A stretch of 64,000 bases of DNA from Polyangia bacterium. Its GTDB lineage: Bacteria; Myxococcota_A; Polyangia; Nannocystales; Nannocystaceae. The stretch covers positions 1 to 64,000 of the forward strand of contig JAUIKS010000044.1 in NCBI GenBank assembly GCA_030430565.1, written 5' to 3'. Shown in pieces: positions 16,394 through 24,122 of this stretch; within the stretch, counting starts at the first letter, position 1; every line of letters begins with the position of its first letter. The notes below the pieces were generated by a model, which ran no database searches, had not been told where the DNA came from, and worked only from the letters and a program-made list of their open reading frames with translations. Made by a program: the position numbers and the translations under genes.

Positions 16394-17824
16394 GTGGAGG
16401 TCTCGCACCCCTGTCTCGCGCGGACGCTGCCGACGGTGCCGGAGCTGCTCGAGGTCGCGGATCCGCCGGCGCGGCGCGTGCTGGCGCGGGCGAGCGCGCT
16501 GTGCCGGGCGCGGGCCGCTGGGGCGCGAGAGCTGGTCGCGCGCGCGCGGCACCTCACGCGCGGGCCGTGGCTCGAGGAGCCGCTGCTCGAGCGCGTCCCG
16601 ACCGAGGCGCTGACCGAGACCGACCTGCTCCGAGCGCTGATGGTCGAGGAGACGGGGGCCGTCGCCGCGCTGCTCCCGGGCGGCGCGGGCGAGCCCTTCG
16701 CGCGCGCGGTCGATGATTTTAAGCTGGTCACAGAGGCAGCTTCGAATCAGCGCGAGCACCCCGTGCTCGAGCCGGGCTGGGCCCGCCGCTGGACGCTCGC
16801 CGAGGCGACCTCGGCGCACGGGCGACGCGTCGCGGGCGGCGTCGGGATCGACGCGTTGCTGCGCTGGTTGAGCGCGCGGGGTCTCGAGCGTCTGCTCGAG
16901 CTCGACGAGGCCCAGCTCGCCGGTGCGCGGACGAGCGGCGAGCTGCTGAGCGCGTGCTGGGGACGTCTGGCCGAGCGCGCGGGCTCGCCGTTCGAGGAGG
17001 TCCCGCGCGCATACCTCGACCGTCACGGCGGGCTCGAGGCGCTCGATCGGGCGCTCGCGGACTCGCCGGGCGCGATGCTCGTCGGCGCGGAGGGCTCGGG
17101 GCGGCGCGCGCTGGCGGAGGCCTGGGGCTGGCGTCTGCGCGCGGGCGGGGGGCCGCCCTCGCTCGCTGGCTTCCGCCCCACGGTCGCGCGCTTCTTTCGG
17201 TTCGAAGCCAGGGAGCGAGCGCGCTGGGCCGAGCGTCTAGGACCGGGACCCCGCGTCGCGCTGCTGGACCCGCGCGAGGGCGACATGGCCTTTGATACCT
17301 ACGAGTGCCGCTGGCCGCTGACGCGCGAGCTGGTCGAGGTGCTCGGGGCGCGCGCGGCGGAGCCGGAGGGGGCGCTGCGGGTCGTCGTCGTCGTCACGCC
17401 TGCAGAGCTCGAGCAGCTGATCTCGGAGGTCCCGATCGCGCGTCGCTTCGCGCGGATCGCCGTACCGCCGGGTGAGCTCCTGGACCGCGTCCCCTACTGG
17501 ATGTGCGCGGCGATGGGGCGCCCGCAGGTGAACGTCTACGCGGTCGCGCAGGTCGTGCAGTGGCTCGGCGAGGACTTCGCGACGCGCGCGCCGTGGCGGC
17601 TCGAGCTCGCGTTCAACAGGCCGTGGCATCGGGTCGAGCCGTGGCGGCTCGAGACCGCCGATCCGCGGGGTTGGCTCGCGCGCGCGCTGGAGGCTCGCGC
17701 GGCCCCGACGACGCGGCGGCCTCGTGACCGCGGAGGGTTGATCGCCCGCTTCTTCGGCGACGAAGACCGCTGGCGGGCGCTCAAGCGGCTCGACGCGCGT
17801 CTGCACGCCGACCTCGTGAGCTGA
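16394..17824 (+). CDS. Degenerate Clp/AAA+-like protein with altered Walker A
   Basis: 476 residues. The middle of the protein resembles the first ATPase domain of ClpA/ClpB. AMLVGAEGSGRRALAEAWG (~228-246) stands where GEPGVGKT would be but has Arg for the Walker A Lys. VVVVVTPAELEQLISEVP followed by IARRFARI (~333-358) matches the sensor/arginine-finger segment of Clp NBD1. No convincing Walker B DE is visible (VALLDPREGDM is the nearest). The N-terminal ~200 residues are Arg/Leu-rich helices. It probably binds a partner rather than hydrolysing ATP. The GTG start is uncertain; an in-frame upstream ATG was not found. Confidence 0.75.
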   Translation: MEVSHPCLARTLPTVPELLEVADPPARRVLARASALCRARAAGARELVARARHLTRGPWLEEPLLERVPTEALTETDLLRALMVEETGAVAALLPGGAGEPFARAVDDFKLVTEAASNQREHPVLEPGWARRWTLAEATSAHGRRVAGGVGIDALLRWLSARGLERLLELDEAQLAGARTSGELLSACWGRLAERAGSPFEEVPRAYLDRHGGLEALDRALADSPGAMLVGAEGSGRRALAEAWGWRLRAGGGPPSLAGFRPTVARFFRFEARERARWAERLGPGPRVALLDPREGDMAFDTYECRWPLTRELVEVLGARAAEPEGALRVVVVVTPAELEQLISEVPIARRFARIAVPPGELLDRVPYWMCAAMGRPQVNVYAVAQVVQWLGEDFATRAPWRLELAFNRPWHRVEPWRLETADPRGWLARALEARAAPTTRRPRDRGGLIARFFGDEDRWRALKRLDARLHADLVS

Positions 17825-17837
17825 GGCGCGACGCTGC

Positions 17838-18041
17838 GTGTTCCTTCATGTCTTCTTCATGTCTTCTTCATGTTTTTTTCATGTTCCTGCCGGACAAATC
17901 GGGGTACGCGAGCTCGACTGTGCGGGGGAGGAGGCGTGCGACAGTCAAGACCTGGTGTGCCCGTCGGAGCTCGACTGCCAGATCAAGCGCCCATCGCCGA
18001 CGCTGCAATGCGGCGACTCCTGCCTCTACAAGCCTTGCTGA
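17838..18041 (+). pseudogene. Short Cys-rich ORF, possible gene remnant
   Basis: 67 codons. The first ~15 (MFLHVFFMSSSCFFHV) come from an 11-bp tandem repeat. The rest (VRELDCAGEEACDSQDLVC and on to LQCGDSCLYKPC) looks like part of a disulfide-rich surface protein with C-x4-AC-x5-VCP spacing. There is no obvious ribosome site. It may be a relic of a larger Cys-rich gene or a small secreted protein. Confidence 0.35.
17845..17888. repeat. Four 11-bp tandem repeats containing CATGT
   Basis: TTCATGTCTTC twice, then TTCATGTTTTT and TTCATGTTCCT. The first two copies carry the same CATGTC half-site as the dyads elsewhere, spaced about one helical turn. It begins 21 bp after the stop of the AAA+-like gene. 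Confidence 0.75.
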
Positions 18042-18077
18042 GTCGCGCCGATTCATCCGCGTTATGGCGGCCGCGCC

Positions 18078-18755
18078 TCAGTTGTCGCAGGGCTCGGCGC
18101 AGTCCGTATAGGCGCACGTGACGTACTCGTCGATCAGCGGGTCGTCTTCCGCGATCCCGCACTGATTCGAACACATGCTCGGGGGATTCCCTTGCTCGTC
18201 GACGCAGTCGTGGAAGCACTCGCAGGCGCCGTCGCAGTCGACGAAGGTCTCGCAGCAGGTCTCTTTGATGCAGGCGACGCAGTTGTTGTCGTCCGGCGCG
18301 GGCGGGCAGGCCATACCGCCGGTGGTCGGGTCCCCGCCGGTGCTCGAGCCGCTCGACGTAGTGCCGGGGTTCGTCGTCGAGGAGGAGGACGACGAGGTCG
18401 ACGGATCGATCCCCGTGGTCGCGTCGGTCGTGGTCCCAGCGGTCGAGAGCTCCATCGTGGTGGGCGACGAGGTCGCGTCGGTCGTTGCCTGGCTCGTCGA
18501 GCTGGAGCTGCTCGCGTCGGATGTGCTGCCCGAGCCCATCCCGGTCGCGCCGGTCGTCGCTGCGCCGCTCGTCGTAGTCTGGGTCGAGCTGGTCGCGCTC
18601 GTCGTCCCCGCGCTGCCCGCCTCCGAGGTGTTGTCGGTCTCCTCGGCGGCGGAGGTGCCAGATCCTTCCACCGGGTCGCCGCACGCGGTGGCGGTTAGAC
18701 ACACGAACGCCGCGACAGACGCCGCCGCGATGAAGTCCAGGTGAGAGCGCGGCAT
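18078..18755 (-). CDS. Lipoprotein with Ser/Thr linker and 14-Cys C-terminal domain
   Basis: 225 residues. Signal peptide with lipobox TATAC near residue 25. Residues 30-140 are a Ser/Thr/Gly/Ala linker. The last ~75 residues are CPPAPDDNNCVACIKETCCE through CAEPCDN with 14 cysteines, the pattern of small disulfide-stabilised domains common in myxobacterial lipoproteins. ATG 18755 was chosen because TACAAT ends exactly 6 nt upstream; the open frame extends 29 codons further without a signal peptide. Function unknown, probably surface-exposed. Confidence 0.85.
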   Translation of the reverse strand: MPRSHLDFIAAASVAAFVCLTATACGDPVEGSGTSAAEETDNTSEAGSAGTTSATSSTQTTTSGAATTGATGMGSGSTSDASSSSSTSQATTDATSSPTTMELSTAGTTTDATTGIDPSTSSSSSSTTNPGTTSSGSSTGGDPTTGGMACPPAPDDNNCVACIKETCCETFVDCDGACECFHDCVDEQGNPPSMCSNQCGIAEDDPLIDEYVTCAYTDCAEPCDN

Positions 18756-18761
18756 GTGCCG

Positions 18762-18767
18762 ATTGTA
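18762..18767 (-). promoter_or_regulatory. Leaderless -10 element (TACAAT)
   Basis: TACAAT ends 6 nt before the ATG at 18755; no Shine-Dalgarno. Confidence 0.5.
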
Positions 18768-18971
18768 CCGTTCGCTCGACGCGCGTTTTTGTGAGCCGTG
18801 TATATGCAGCGGGTCGTCATGGACGCGTCGTTGCCGATGCATGCTTTTATGGGCACGTCGCGCGCGATGTTGAGCTCGAGGGTCGATTCGAAGACGAGCG
18901 CGAAAACAGCCACGTCGGTCTCCGCGCCGAGCAAAACCGCGCGGCGAATCGTCGGCGGCGGGGCACCAACT

Positions 18972-19523
18972 TCAGAGCGCCAGCGGCGTCTCGAGCATGC
19001 CGGCCTGGGTCAGCGCGTGCAGCAGCTGCGCGCGGCTGTTGGCGACGAAGCGGTGACGCGCGAAATTCTCGAGGCTTGCGCGTCGACGGAGCTTGGCGGC
19101 GGCGGGGTGGCGTCGCAGGTCGGTGTGGACCAAGAGCGCGCCCATGATCTCTTGGAGGAAGTGCGGCGCGTCGGCGAGGCCGCGGACGATCGCGCGGAGC
19201 TGCTCGGTCGCGCAGCGACACCAAAACAGGTGCGTAGCGAGGCCCGTGCGGGTGAGCCACTCGCGGTCGACCCCGAGCGGCTCTAGCGGCCCGAGCGTGC
19301 TCGCCGACGCGCCGAGCTCCTCGTAGAGCTCGCGCGCCGCGGCGACGCGGGGCGTCTCGCCGGGATCGACGAAGCCGCCCGGGAGCCCGAGCAGTCCATC
19401 CGCGCGGGCGATGACGAGGGCGAGCGCGTCCGCTGGGGCGAGCAGCGCGACGTGCACGGCGTGGCGCGAGGCCTCGACTTCGGCCGGGATCGTGGGGATG
19501 AAGCGACCTGGCTGTGTGGACAC
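18972..19523 (-). CDS. Nudix hydrolase
   Basis: 183 residues. The full Nudix box GGFVDPGETPRVAAARELYE followed by ELGA (G-x5-E-x7-RE-x2-EE-x-G) lies near residues 48-70. These enzymes split nucleoside diphosphates linked to another moiety, using Mg2+ held by the REUxEE glutamates. The GTG at 19523 was chosen because it follows TAGGCT by 8 nt and gives the usual domain start. Divergent from the radical SAM gene, ~100 bp between starts. Substrate cannot be predicted. Confidence 0.9.
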   Translation of the reverse strand: MSTQPGRFIPTIPAEVEASRHAVHVALLAPADALALVIARADGLLGLPGGFVDPGETPRVAAARELYEELGASASTLGPLEPLGVDREWLTRTGLATHLFWCRCATEQLRAIVRGLADAPHFLQEIMGALLVHTDLRRHPAAAKLRRRASLENFARHRFVANSRAQLLHALTQAGMLETPLAL

Positions 19524-19610
19524 AGAGGGGCAGCCTAGCAGACACGCAGGAGGCGGGCCCCCAGCGCCCCTCGACGAACGCTCGCCTGGAGGCGAGCTGC
19601 GCCTTCGCGG

Positions 19611-19616
19611 TACGAT
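19611..19616 (+). promoter_or_regulatory. Leaderless -10 element (TACGAT)
   Basis: TACGAT ends 6 nt before the GTG at 19623. Confidence 0.5.
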
Positions 19617-19622
19617 GGCGCC

Positions 19623-20960
19623 GTGAAGCTCGCGGACGCCCGACGACGACTGCCGATCGTCGACTCGTTGCCGCGGGCGGGCTCGCGTCGCGTGCTGCCG
19701 CGCGTCGAGGGGGAGGCTCCGAGGCCGCGCTTCGCGGTCTGGGAGATCACGCTCGCGTGCGACCACGGCTGCCGCCACTGCGGACCTCGAGCTGGGCGAG
19801 CGCGCCCGGACGAGCTCACGACCGAGGAGTGCCTCGCGCTCGTCGATGAGCTGGCCGCGCTCGGCGTCGGCGAGGTCTCGCTGATCGGCGGCGAGCCGTA
19901 CCTGCGAAGCGACTTCATCCTGATCCTGCGGGCGATCCGCGAGCGCGGGATGGCGGCGAGCATGGTCACCGGCGGGCTTAACCTGACGCGCGCGCGCGCC
20001 GAGGCGGCGGTCGCCGCAGGGGTGCAGAACGTCTCGGTCTCGATCGACGGCCTCGAGGCGACGCACGATCACCTGCGCGCGCGGGTCGGCAGCTGGCGGC
20101 GCGCGATCGCGGCGATGCGGACGCTCCGGGCGGCCGGCGCGACGATCTCGAGCAACTCGCAGATCAACGCGCGGACGTGGCGAGAGCTGCCGGCGTTGCT
20201 CGAGCTGCTGGCGGCCGAGGGGATCTACGCGTGGCAGGTCCAGCTGACCTCGCTGCACGGGAACGCGGCGGACCACCCAGAGCTGATGCTCCAGCCCTAC
20301 GAGCTGCCGGAGGTCTTCGAGACCTTGGCCGCGCTGGCGCGGCGTTGCGCGGCGCTCGGGGTCAAGCTGGTCGTCGCCAACAGCGTCGGCTACTTCGGCC
20401 CGCACGCGCACGCGCTGCGCGGCAACCAAAACGCGAGCGGGCACTTCCTCGGCTGCCAGGCGGGCGTCTGGCACCTGGCGATCGAGAGCGACGGGATGAT
20501 CAAGAATTGCCCGAGCCTGGGCGGGCCGAGCAACATCGGCGGCTCGTGGCGAGAACATGGCCTTCAGGCCCTATGGGAGCGCGCGCCGGAGCTCCGGTAC
20601 ATGCGCGAGCGCGGCGCGGCCGAGCTGTGGGGCTACTGCGCGGAGTGCTACTACGCGGAGCCCTGCCGCGGCGGCTGCACGTCGGTGAGCGAGCCGCTGC
20701 TCGGGCGCCCAGGCAACAACCCGATGTGCTGTCACCGCGCGCTCGAGATGGCGCGCATGGGCCTGCGAGAGCGCGTCGAGCCGGTGCGCGCGGCGGAGGG
20801 CGGCCCGTTCGGGCAGGGCGTGTTTCAGCTGGTCCGCGAGTACGCGGATCCTCGCCTGCGCGCGCTCGTGGGCCCGCTGCAGGTCGATCGCTCGCGCGTG
20901 ACGCGTGCCGTCGAGCCGCGGGGCGCGGGGCGCCCCGTCGCGCTCGATCCAGAGGCCTAG
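19623..20960 (+). CDS. Radical SAM/SPASM-domain protein
   Basis: 445 residues. The [4Fe-4S]-SAM motif CDHGCRHC lies near residue 47, followed by SLIGGEPYL (GGEP motif) near 88 and VSVSIDGLEATHDHLR near 138. A C-terminal SPASM-type region carries further cluster cysteines: GCQAGVWHLA, NCPSLGG, YCAECYYAEPCRGGCTS and MCCHRA. SPASM proteins often modify ribosomal peptides or proteins. I found no obvious precursor peptide nearby, so a peptide role is only a possibility. Neighbours are a divergent Nudix gene and a pirin gene 64 bp downstream. Confidence 0.9.
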   Translation: MKLADARRRLPIVDSLPRAGSRRVLPRVEGEAPRPRFAVWEITLACDHGCRHCGPRAGRARPDELTTEECLALVDELAALGVGEVSLIGGEPYLRSDFILILRAIRERGMAASMVTGGLNLTRARAEAAVAAGVQNVSVSIDGLEATHDHLRARVGSWRRAIAAMRTLRAAGATISSNSQINARTWRELPALLELLAAEGIYAWQVQLTSLHGNAADHPELMLQPYELPEVFETLAALARRCAALGVKLVVANSVGYFGPHAHALRGNQNASGHFLGCQAGVWHLAIESDGMIKNCPSLGGPSNIGGSWREHGLQALWERAPELRYMRERGAAELWGYCAECYYAEPCRGGCTSVSEPLLGRPGNNPMCCHRALEMARMGLRERVEPVRAAEGGPFGQGVFQLVREYADPRLRALVGPLQVDRSRVTRAVEPRGAGRPVALDPEA

Positions 20961-21024
20961 CGATGGTCTCGCGGGGTCGTCAACCTACAAGACCGCGCGC
21001 GTCGGCCTTGATATGGTCGCGTTC

Positions 21025-21951
21025 ATGAGCTGGTCCGACGCCGATCAACCGGAGTGTTCCCGTCACGACGTGAGCGATCGCGTCGCGCTCTCGATCGCGG
21101 CGCGCACCCATGACATCGGCGCGTTCACGGTCGGGCGCGTGCTGCCGTCGCCGCAGCGGCGTATGGTCGGCCCCTTCATCTTCTTCGACCACCTGGGCCC
21201 CGCGCGCATCGAGCCCGGCGCGGGGCTGGACGTGCGCCCGCACCCGCACATCAACCTCGCCACGATCACCTACCTGTTCGCGGGCGAGATTCACCACCGC
21301 GACAGCCTCGGCGTGCACAAGGCGATCCAGCCGGGCGCGATCAACCTGATGATCGCCGGCCGCGGGATCGTGCACTCCGAGCGCTCCGGCCCTGAGTTTC
21401 GGACGCGCGGCGGGGACATCCACGGCATCCAGCTGTGGATCGCGCTGCCGCGCGCGTTCGAGGAGGTCCCGCCGGCCTTTCACCATCACCCGGCGGCGGA
21501 CTTTCCCGAGCAGTCGCTCGGTGACGGCGGCGCGCGCGGGCGCGTGCTGATGGGCGCCGCCTACGGTCGTCGCGCGCCGGTCCGCGCGCTCTCGCCGATC
21601 TTTTACGTCGACGCCCAGCTCGCCGCCGGCCAGCGGCTGCAGCTGCCCGACGCGTACGAGGAGCGGGCGGTGTACGTCGTCGAGGGCGCGGTCCGGGTCG
21701 GCGAGACGCGTCTCGACGCGCGCCGGATGTTCGTGTTTGAGCCTGGCTGTACGGTCACCCTCGAGGGTGAGGCCGACGCGCGGCTCATGCTGCTCGGCGG
21801 CGCGCCGCTCGACGGCCCGCGCTACATCTGGTGGAACTTCGTCTCGAGCTCGGAGGAGCGCATCGAGCGAGCGAAGCAAGACTGGCGCGAGGGGCGATTC
21901 CCGAAGGTCCCCGGCGACGAGGACGAGTTCATCCCGCTCCCCGAGCGCTGA
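21025..21951 (+). CDS. Pirin-family cupin protein
   Basis: 308 residues. Pirin bicupin core: MVGPFIFFDHLGPARIEPG, then the metal-ligand blocks RPHPHINLATITYLFAGEIH and GRGIVHSERSGPE, and GIQLWIALP. The HxH...H...E set that binds Fe2+ in pirins is present. Bacterial pirins are quercetinase-like dioxygenases or regulators. ATG 21025 follows TATGGT by 7 nt; an ATG at 21013 is a weaker alternative. The C-terminal WWNFVSSSEERIERAKQDW and FPKVPGDEDEFIPLP are also typical of the family. Confidence 0.92.
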   Translation: MSWSDADQPECSRHDVSDRVALSIAARTHDIGAFTVGRVLPSPQRRMVGPFIFFDHLGPARIEPGAGLDVRPHPHINLATITYLFAGEIHHRDSLGVHKAIQPGAINLMIAGRGIVHSERSGPEFRTRGGDIHGIQLWIALPRAFEEVPPAFHHHPAADFPEQSLGDGGARGRVLMGAAYGRRAPVRALSPIFYVDAQLAAGQRLQLPDAYEERAVYVVEGAVRVGETRLDARRMFVFEPGCTVTLEGEADARLMLLGGAPLDGPRYIWWNFVSSSEERIERAKQDWREGRFPKVPGDEDEFIPLPER

Positions 21952-21965
21952 CCGGCGTCGAGCTG

Positions 21966-22511
21966 CTAGACCAGCGTGACGTCGCTCGGCGGCGGCGGGC
22001 AGCTGTAGGGGAGCGGCACCCAGGTCGTCGAGCTGGTGTCCGAGTCCTCCGTCGTGGTGCCGGTCGTCGTGTCCGGGTCGGTGGTAGAGCTGGTCGTCGC
22101 GCTCTGCGTGGTCGTGGCGAGGGTCGTGGCGCTCGTGGTCGCGGTCGCGGTCGCGGTCGTGGTCGTGGTCGTCCCGGGAGCGCCGCTCGAGGAGCTGGAG
22201 GTGTTCGCGGCGGTGGTGCCGGTCATCCCTTGCGTCCCCGCGGTCGCGCTCGCGGTCCCGGCCGAGGTCGGGGTGGAGGTTGTGCTCGCGCCGGAACTCT
22301 GGGTCGTCGCCGCGCTCCCGCTGTCGGACGCGGTGTCGCTCGGTCGATCGGTGCACGCGCTCAGGGCGAGCCCGAGCCCGAGGAGCGTCGACGCCCGCGC
22401 GAGCGCGCGGGTGGTCGCGTGGCGTGGCGCCTGCGCGGCGCCGCAGAACGGGCACGCGCGCTCCCGCTGCTTAAGGTGACGATCGCAACCGTGACAGCGG
22501 AACATGGCCAT
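21966..22511 (-). CDS. Zinc-ribbon protein with a later lipobox-like segment and Thr-rich tail
   Basis: 181 residues. The protein opens with a zinc ribbon MFRCHGCDRHLKQRERACPFCG (CxxC...CxxC). It then has a basic stretch, a hydrophobic segment STLLGLGLALSAC with a lipobox near residue 52, and ~110 residues of Ser/Thr/Ala ending CPPPP. A zinc ribbon ahead of a lipobox is atypical for secretion: either the ribbon stays cytoplasmic on a type II anchor or the hydrophobic part is an unusual long signal. ATG 22511 was chosen because TACGAT ends 6 nt upstream. Divergent from the hydrolase gene. Confidence 0.8.
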   Translation of the reverse strand: MAMFRCHGCDRHLKQRERACPFCGAAQAPRHATTRALARASTLLGLGLALSACTDRPSDTASDSGSAATTQSSGASTTSTPTSAGTASATAGTQGMTGTTAANTSSSSSGAPGTTTTTTATATATTSATTLATTTQSATTSSTTDPDTTTGTTTEDSDTSSTTWVPLPYSCPPPPSDVTLV

Positions 22512-22517
22512 GACGAC

Positions 22518-22523
22518 ATCGTA
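22518..22523 (-). promoter_or_regulatory. Leaderless -10 element (TACGAT)
   Basis: TACGAT ends 6 nt before the ATG at 22511. Confidence 0.5.
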
Positions 22524-22546
22524 CACCGCGCGGGCGGCGGCTTGAA

Positions 22547-23929
22547 ATGCGCGCGCAGCCTGGTATTCGCGAGCGCGTGACGAGGCGGCCCGCGGGATCA
22601 GAGCGACGACCGGCCGATGACGAGCTCCCGCGACGGCCGTTTCTCGGGCTCGAGCTCGCGTCGCCGGGGGAGGCCGAGGAAGGCTTCCTGATCCGGCGCG
22701 TCTTCGCCGGCTCGACCGGCGCGGTGCTGGGGGCGCGCGCGGGCGAGCGGCTGCTCGCGCTCGACGGCCTGCGGCTCGTTGACCAGGGCGCGCTGCGAGC
22801 GGCCGCGCACCGGCTGCGCGCGGGCGCCGAGGTCGAGCTTATGCTCGTTGGGACAGGCGAACCCCGGCGCGTCCGAGGCCCCGCGCGCGCGCTGCCGCGG
22901 GAGCGCTTCGCCGGCGCGGAGGTGCTGCTGGATCAGGTGAGCGTCGCGGGGCGGCGGCAGCGGCTGATCTACACGCGGCCGTCCGCGTCGCGCGGCCCGC
23001 GGCCCGCGGTCCTGCTGCTGCAGGGGCTCGCGTGCCGCTCGTGCGAGTCGCCGCTGGGGGGCGACGGGATGTTCACCCGGCTGATCGCGGGGTGGTCCGC
23101 GGCCGGCCTCGCGACGCTGCGCGTCGAGAAACCTGGCGTTGGGGACAGCGAAGGGCGCTGCGAGGACGTCGACTTCACGCGCGAGCTCGCGGGCTACCGC
23201 GCCGGCCTCGAGCACCTGCGCGCGCGCTCCTTCGTCGATCCCGCGCGGGTGTTCTTGTTCGGTCACAGCCTCGGCGGGATGGTCGCGCCGCTGCTCGCCG
23301 CGCGCGCGCCGGTCCGCGGGGTCGCGGTCTACGGGTCCTCGTCGCGGCGCTGGCTCGAGTGCGAGCTCGGTGCGTACCGGCGGCAGCGAGACGACGCGGA
23401 CGCGACGCGGCTGGCGAGGGTCGAGGAGCTGCTGCGCGCGCTCTATCGAGAGGGGGTGAGCCCGGCGCGGCTGTTCGCGGCGCGGCCCGAGCTGCGCTCG
23501 CTCGGCGAGCGCGAGTTCTCTAGTGATTTCTCTAGTGATTTCTCCGGAGGTTTCCCTGGAGACCGCGCGCACGGTCGTCCGCTGCGGTTCTTTCGCCAGC
23601 TCGATCGAGTCGCGCTCGCGGCGACGTGGGCCGAGCTCGACGTACATGTGCTCGCGCTGCACGGCGCGCGCGATCGTGTCTGCAGCGCGCAGGAGTCAGC
23701 CGAGATCGCGGCGATCGTCAACACGGCGCGACCGGGGCGCGCGCGTCACCTCGAGCTCCCGGAGCTTGATCACGTCGGCGCGCACGCGCTCACGCCCGCG
23801 CCGAGCGCGATGAGCGAAGGCGATCGGGCGCTCGAGTCGCGCCGCGGTCACGGGTCGATCTCGCCGCGTGCTCTGTTACTCACGACGACTCGGGAGTGGT
23901 TTTTGCGACTCTGTAAGATGGGTGACTGA
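22547..23929 (+). CDS. PDZ plus alpha/beta hydrolase
   Basis: 460 residues. A PDZ-like domain (FLGLELASPGEAEEGFLIRR...GAVLGARAGERLLALDGLRL, residues ~30-100) precedes an alpha/beta hydrolase. The hydrolase has the oxyanion-side LLLQGLACRSCESP, nucleophile elbow FGHSLGGM near 243, a likely Asp in LALHGARDRVC, and the catalytic His in LDHVG near 407. The order matches S33-like peptidases/esterases with a PDZ module. No signal peptide is visible with this start, so cytoplasmic unless the start is wrong. Four in-frame 12-bp repeats at 23516-23563 insert a FSSDFSSDFSGGFPGD loop before the cap/acid region. Confidence 0.8.
   Translation: MRAQPGIRERVTRRPAGSERRPADDELPRRPFLGLELASPGEAEEGFLIRRVFAGSTGAVLGARAGERLLALDGLRLVDQGALRAAAHRLRAGAEVELMLVGTGEPRRVRGPARALPRERFAGAEVLLDQVSVAGRRQRLIYTRPSASRGPRPAVLLLQGLACRSCESPLGGDGMFTRLIAGWSAAGLATLRVEKPGVGDSEGRCEDVDFTRELAGYRAGLEHLRARSFVDPARVFLFGHSLGGMVAPLLAARAPVRGVAVYGSSSRRWLECELGAYRRQRDDADATRLARVEELLRALYREGVSPARLFAARPELRSLGEREFSSDFSSDFSGGFPGDRAHGRPLRFFRQLDRVALAATWAELDVHVLALHGARDRVCSAQESAEIAAIVNTARPGRARHLELPELDHVGAHALTPAPSAMSEGDRALESRRGHGSISPRALLLTTTREWFLRLCKMGD
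23516..23563 (+). repeat. Four in-frame 12-bp tandem repeats
   Basis: TTCTCTAGTGAT twice, then TTCTCCGGAGGT and TTCCCTGGAGAC, encoding FSSD-FSSD-FSGG-FPGD within the PDZ-hydrolase. The codons (AGT, TCT, GAT) are unlike the host gene. Confidence 0.75.
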
Positions 23930-24122
23930 ACCTGTGTGCGTTGCCTACAAAACGCACGAGCGCCCATGTGAGCGCCCGCGCCGGAGCGCGCGAACACGTC
24001 CGTGTAGTCGCCGCGTCGATGCATGTACGATGGTTCACGATCAGCCCGCGTGGGCGCGCGAGCGAGGCCGCCAGGCGCGGCGCGCGAAGCAAGCCCCGCG
24101 GGACGACGGAGTGTCAAAGAAC

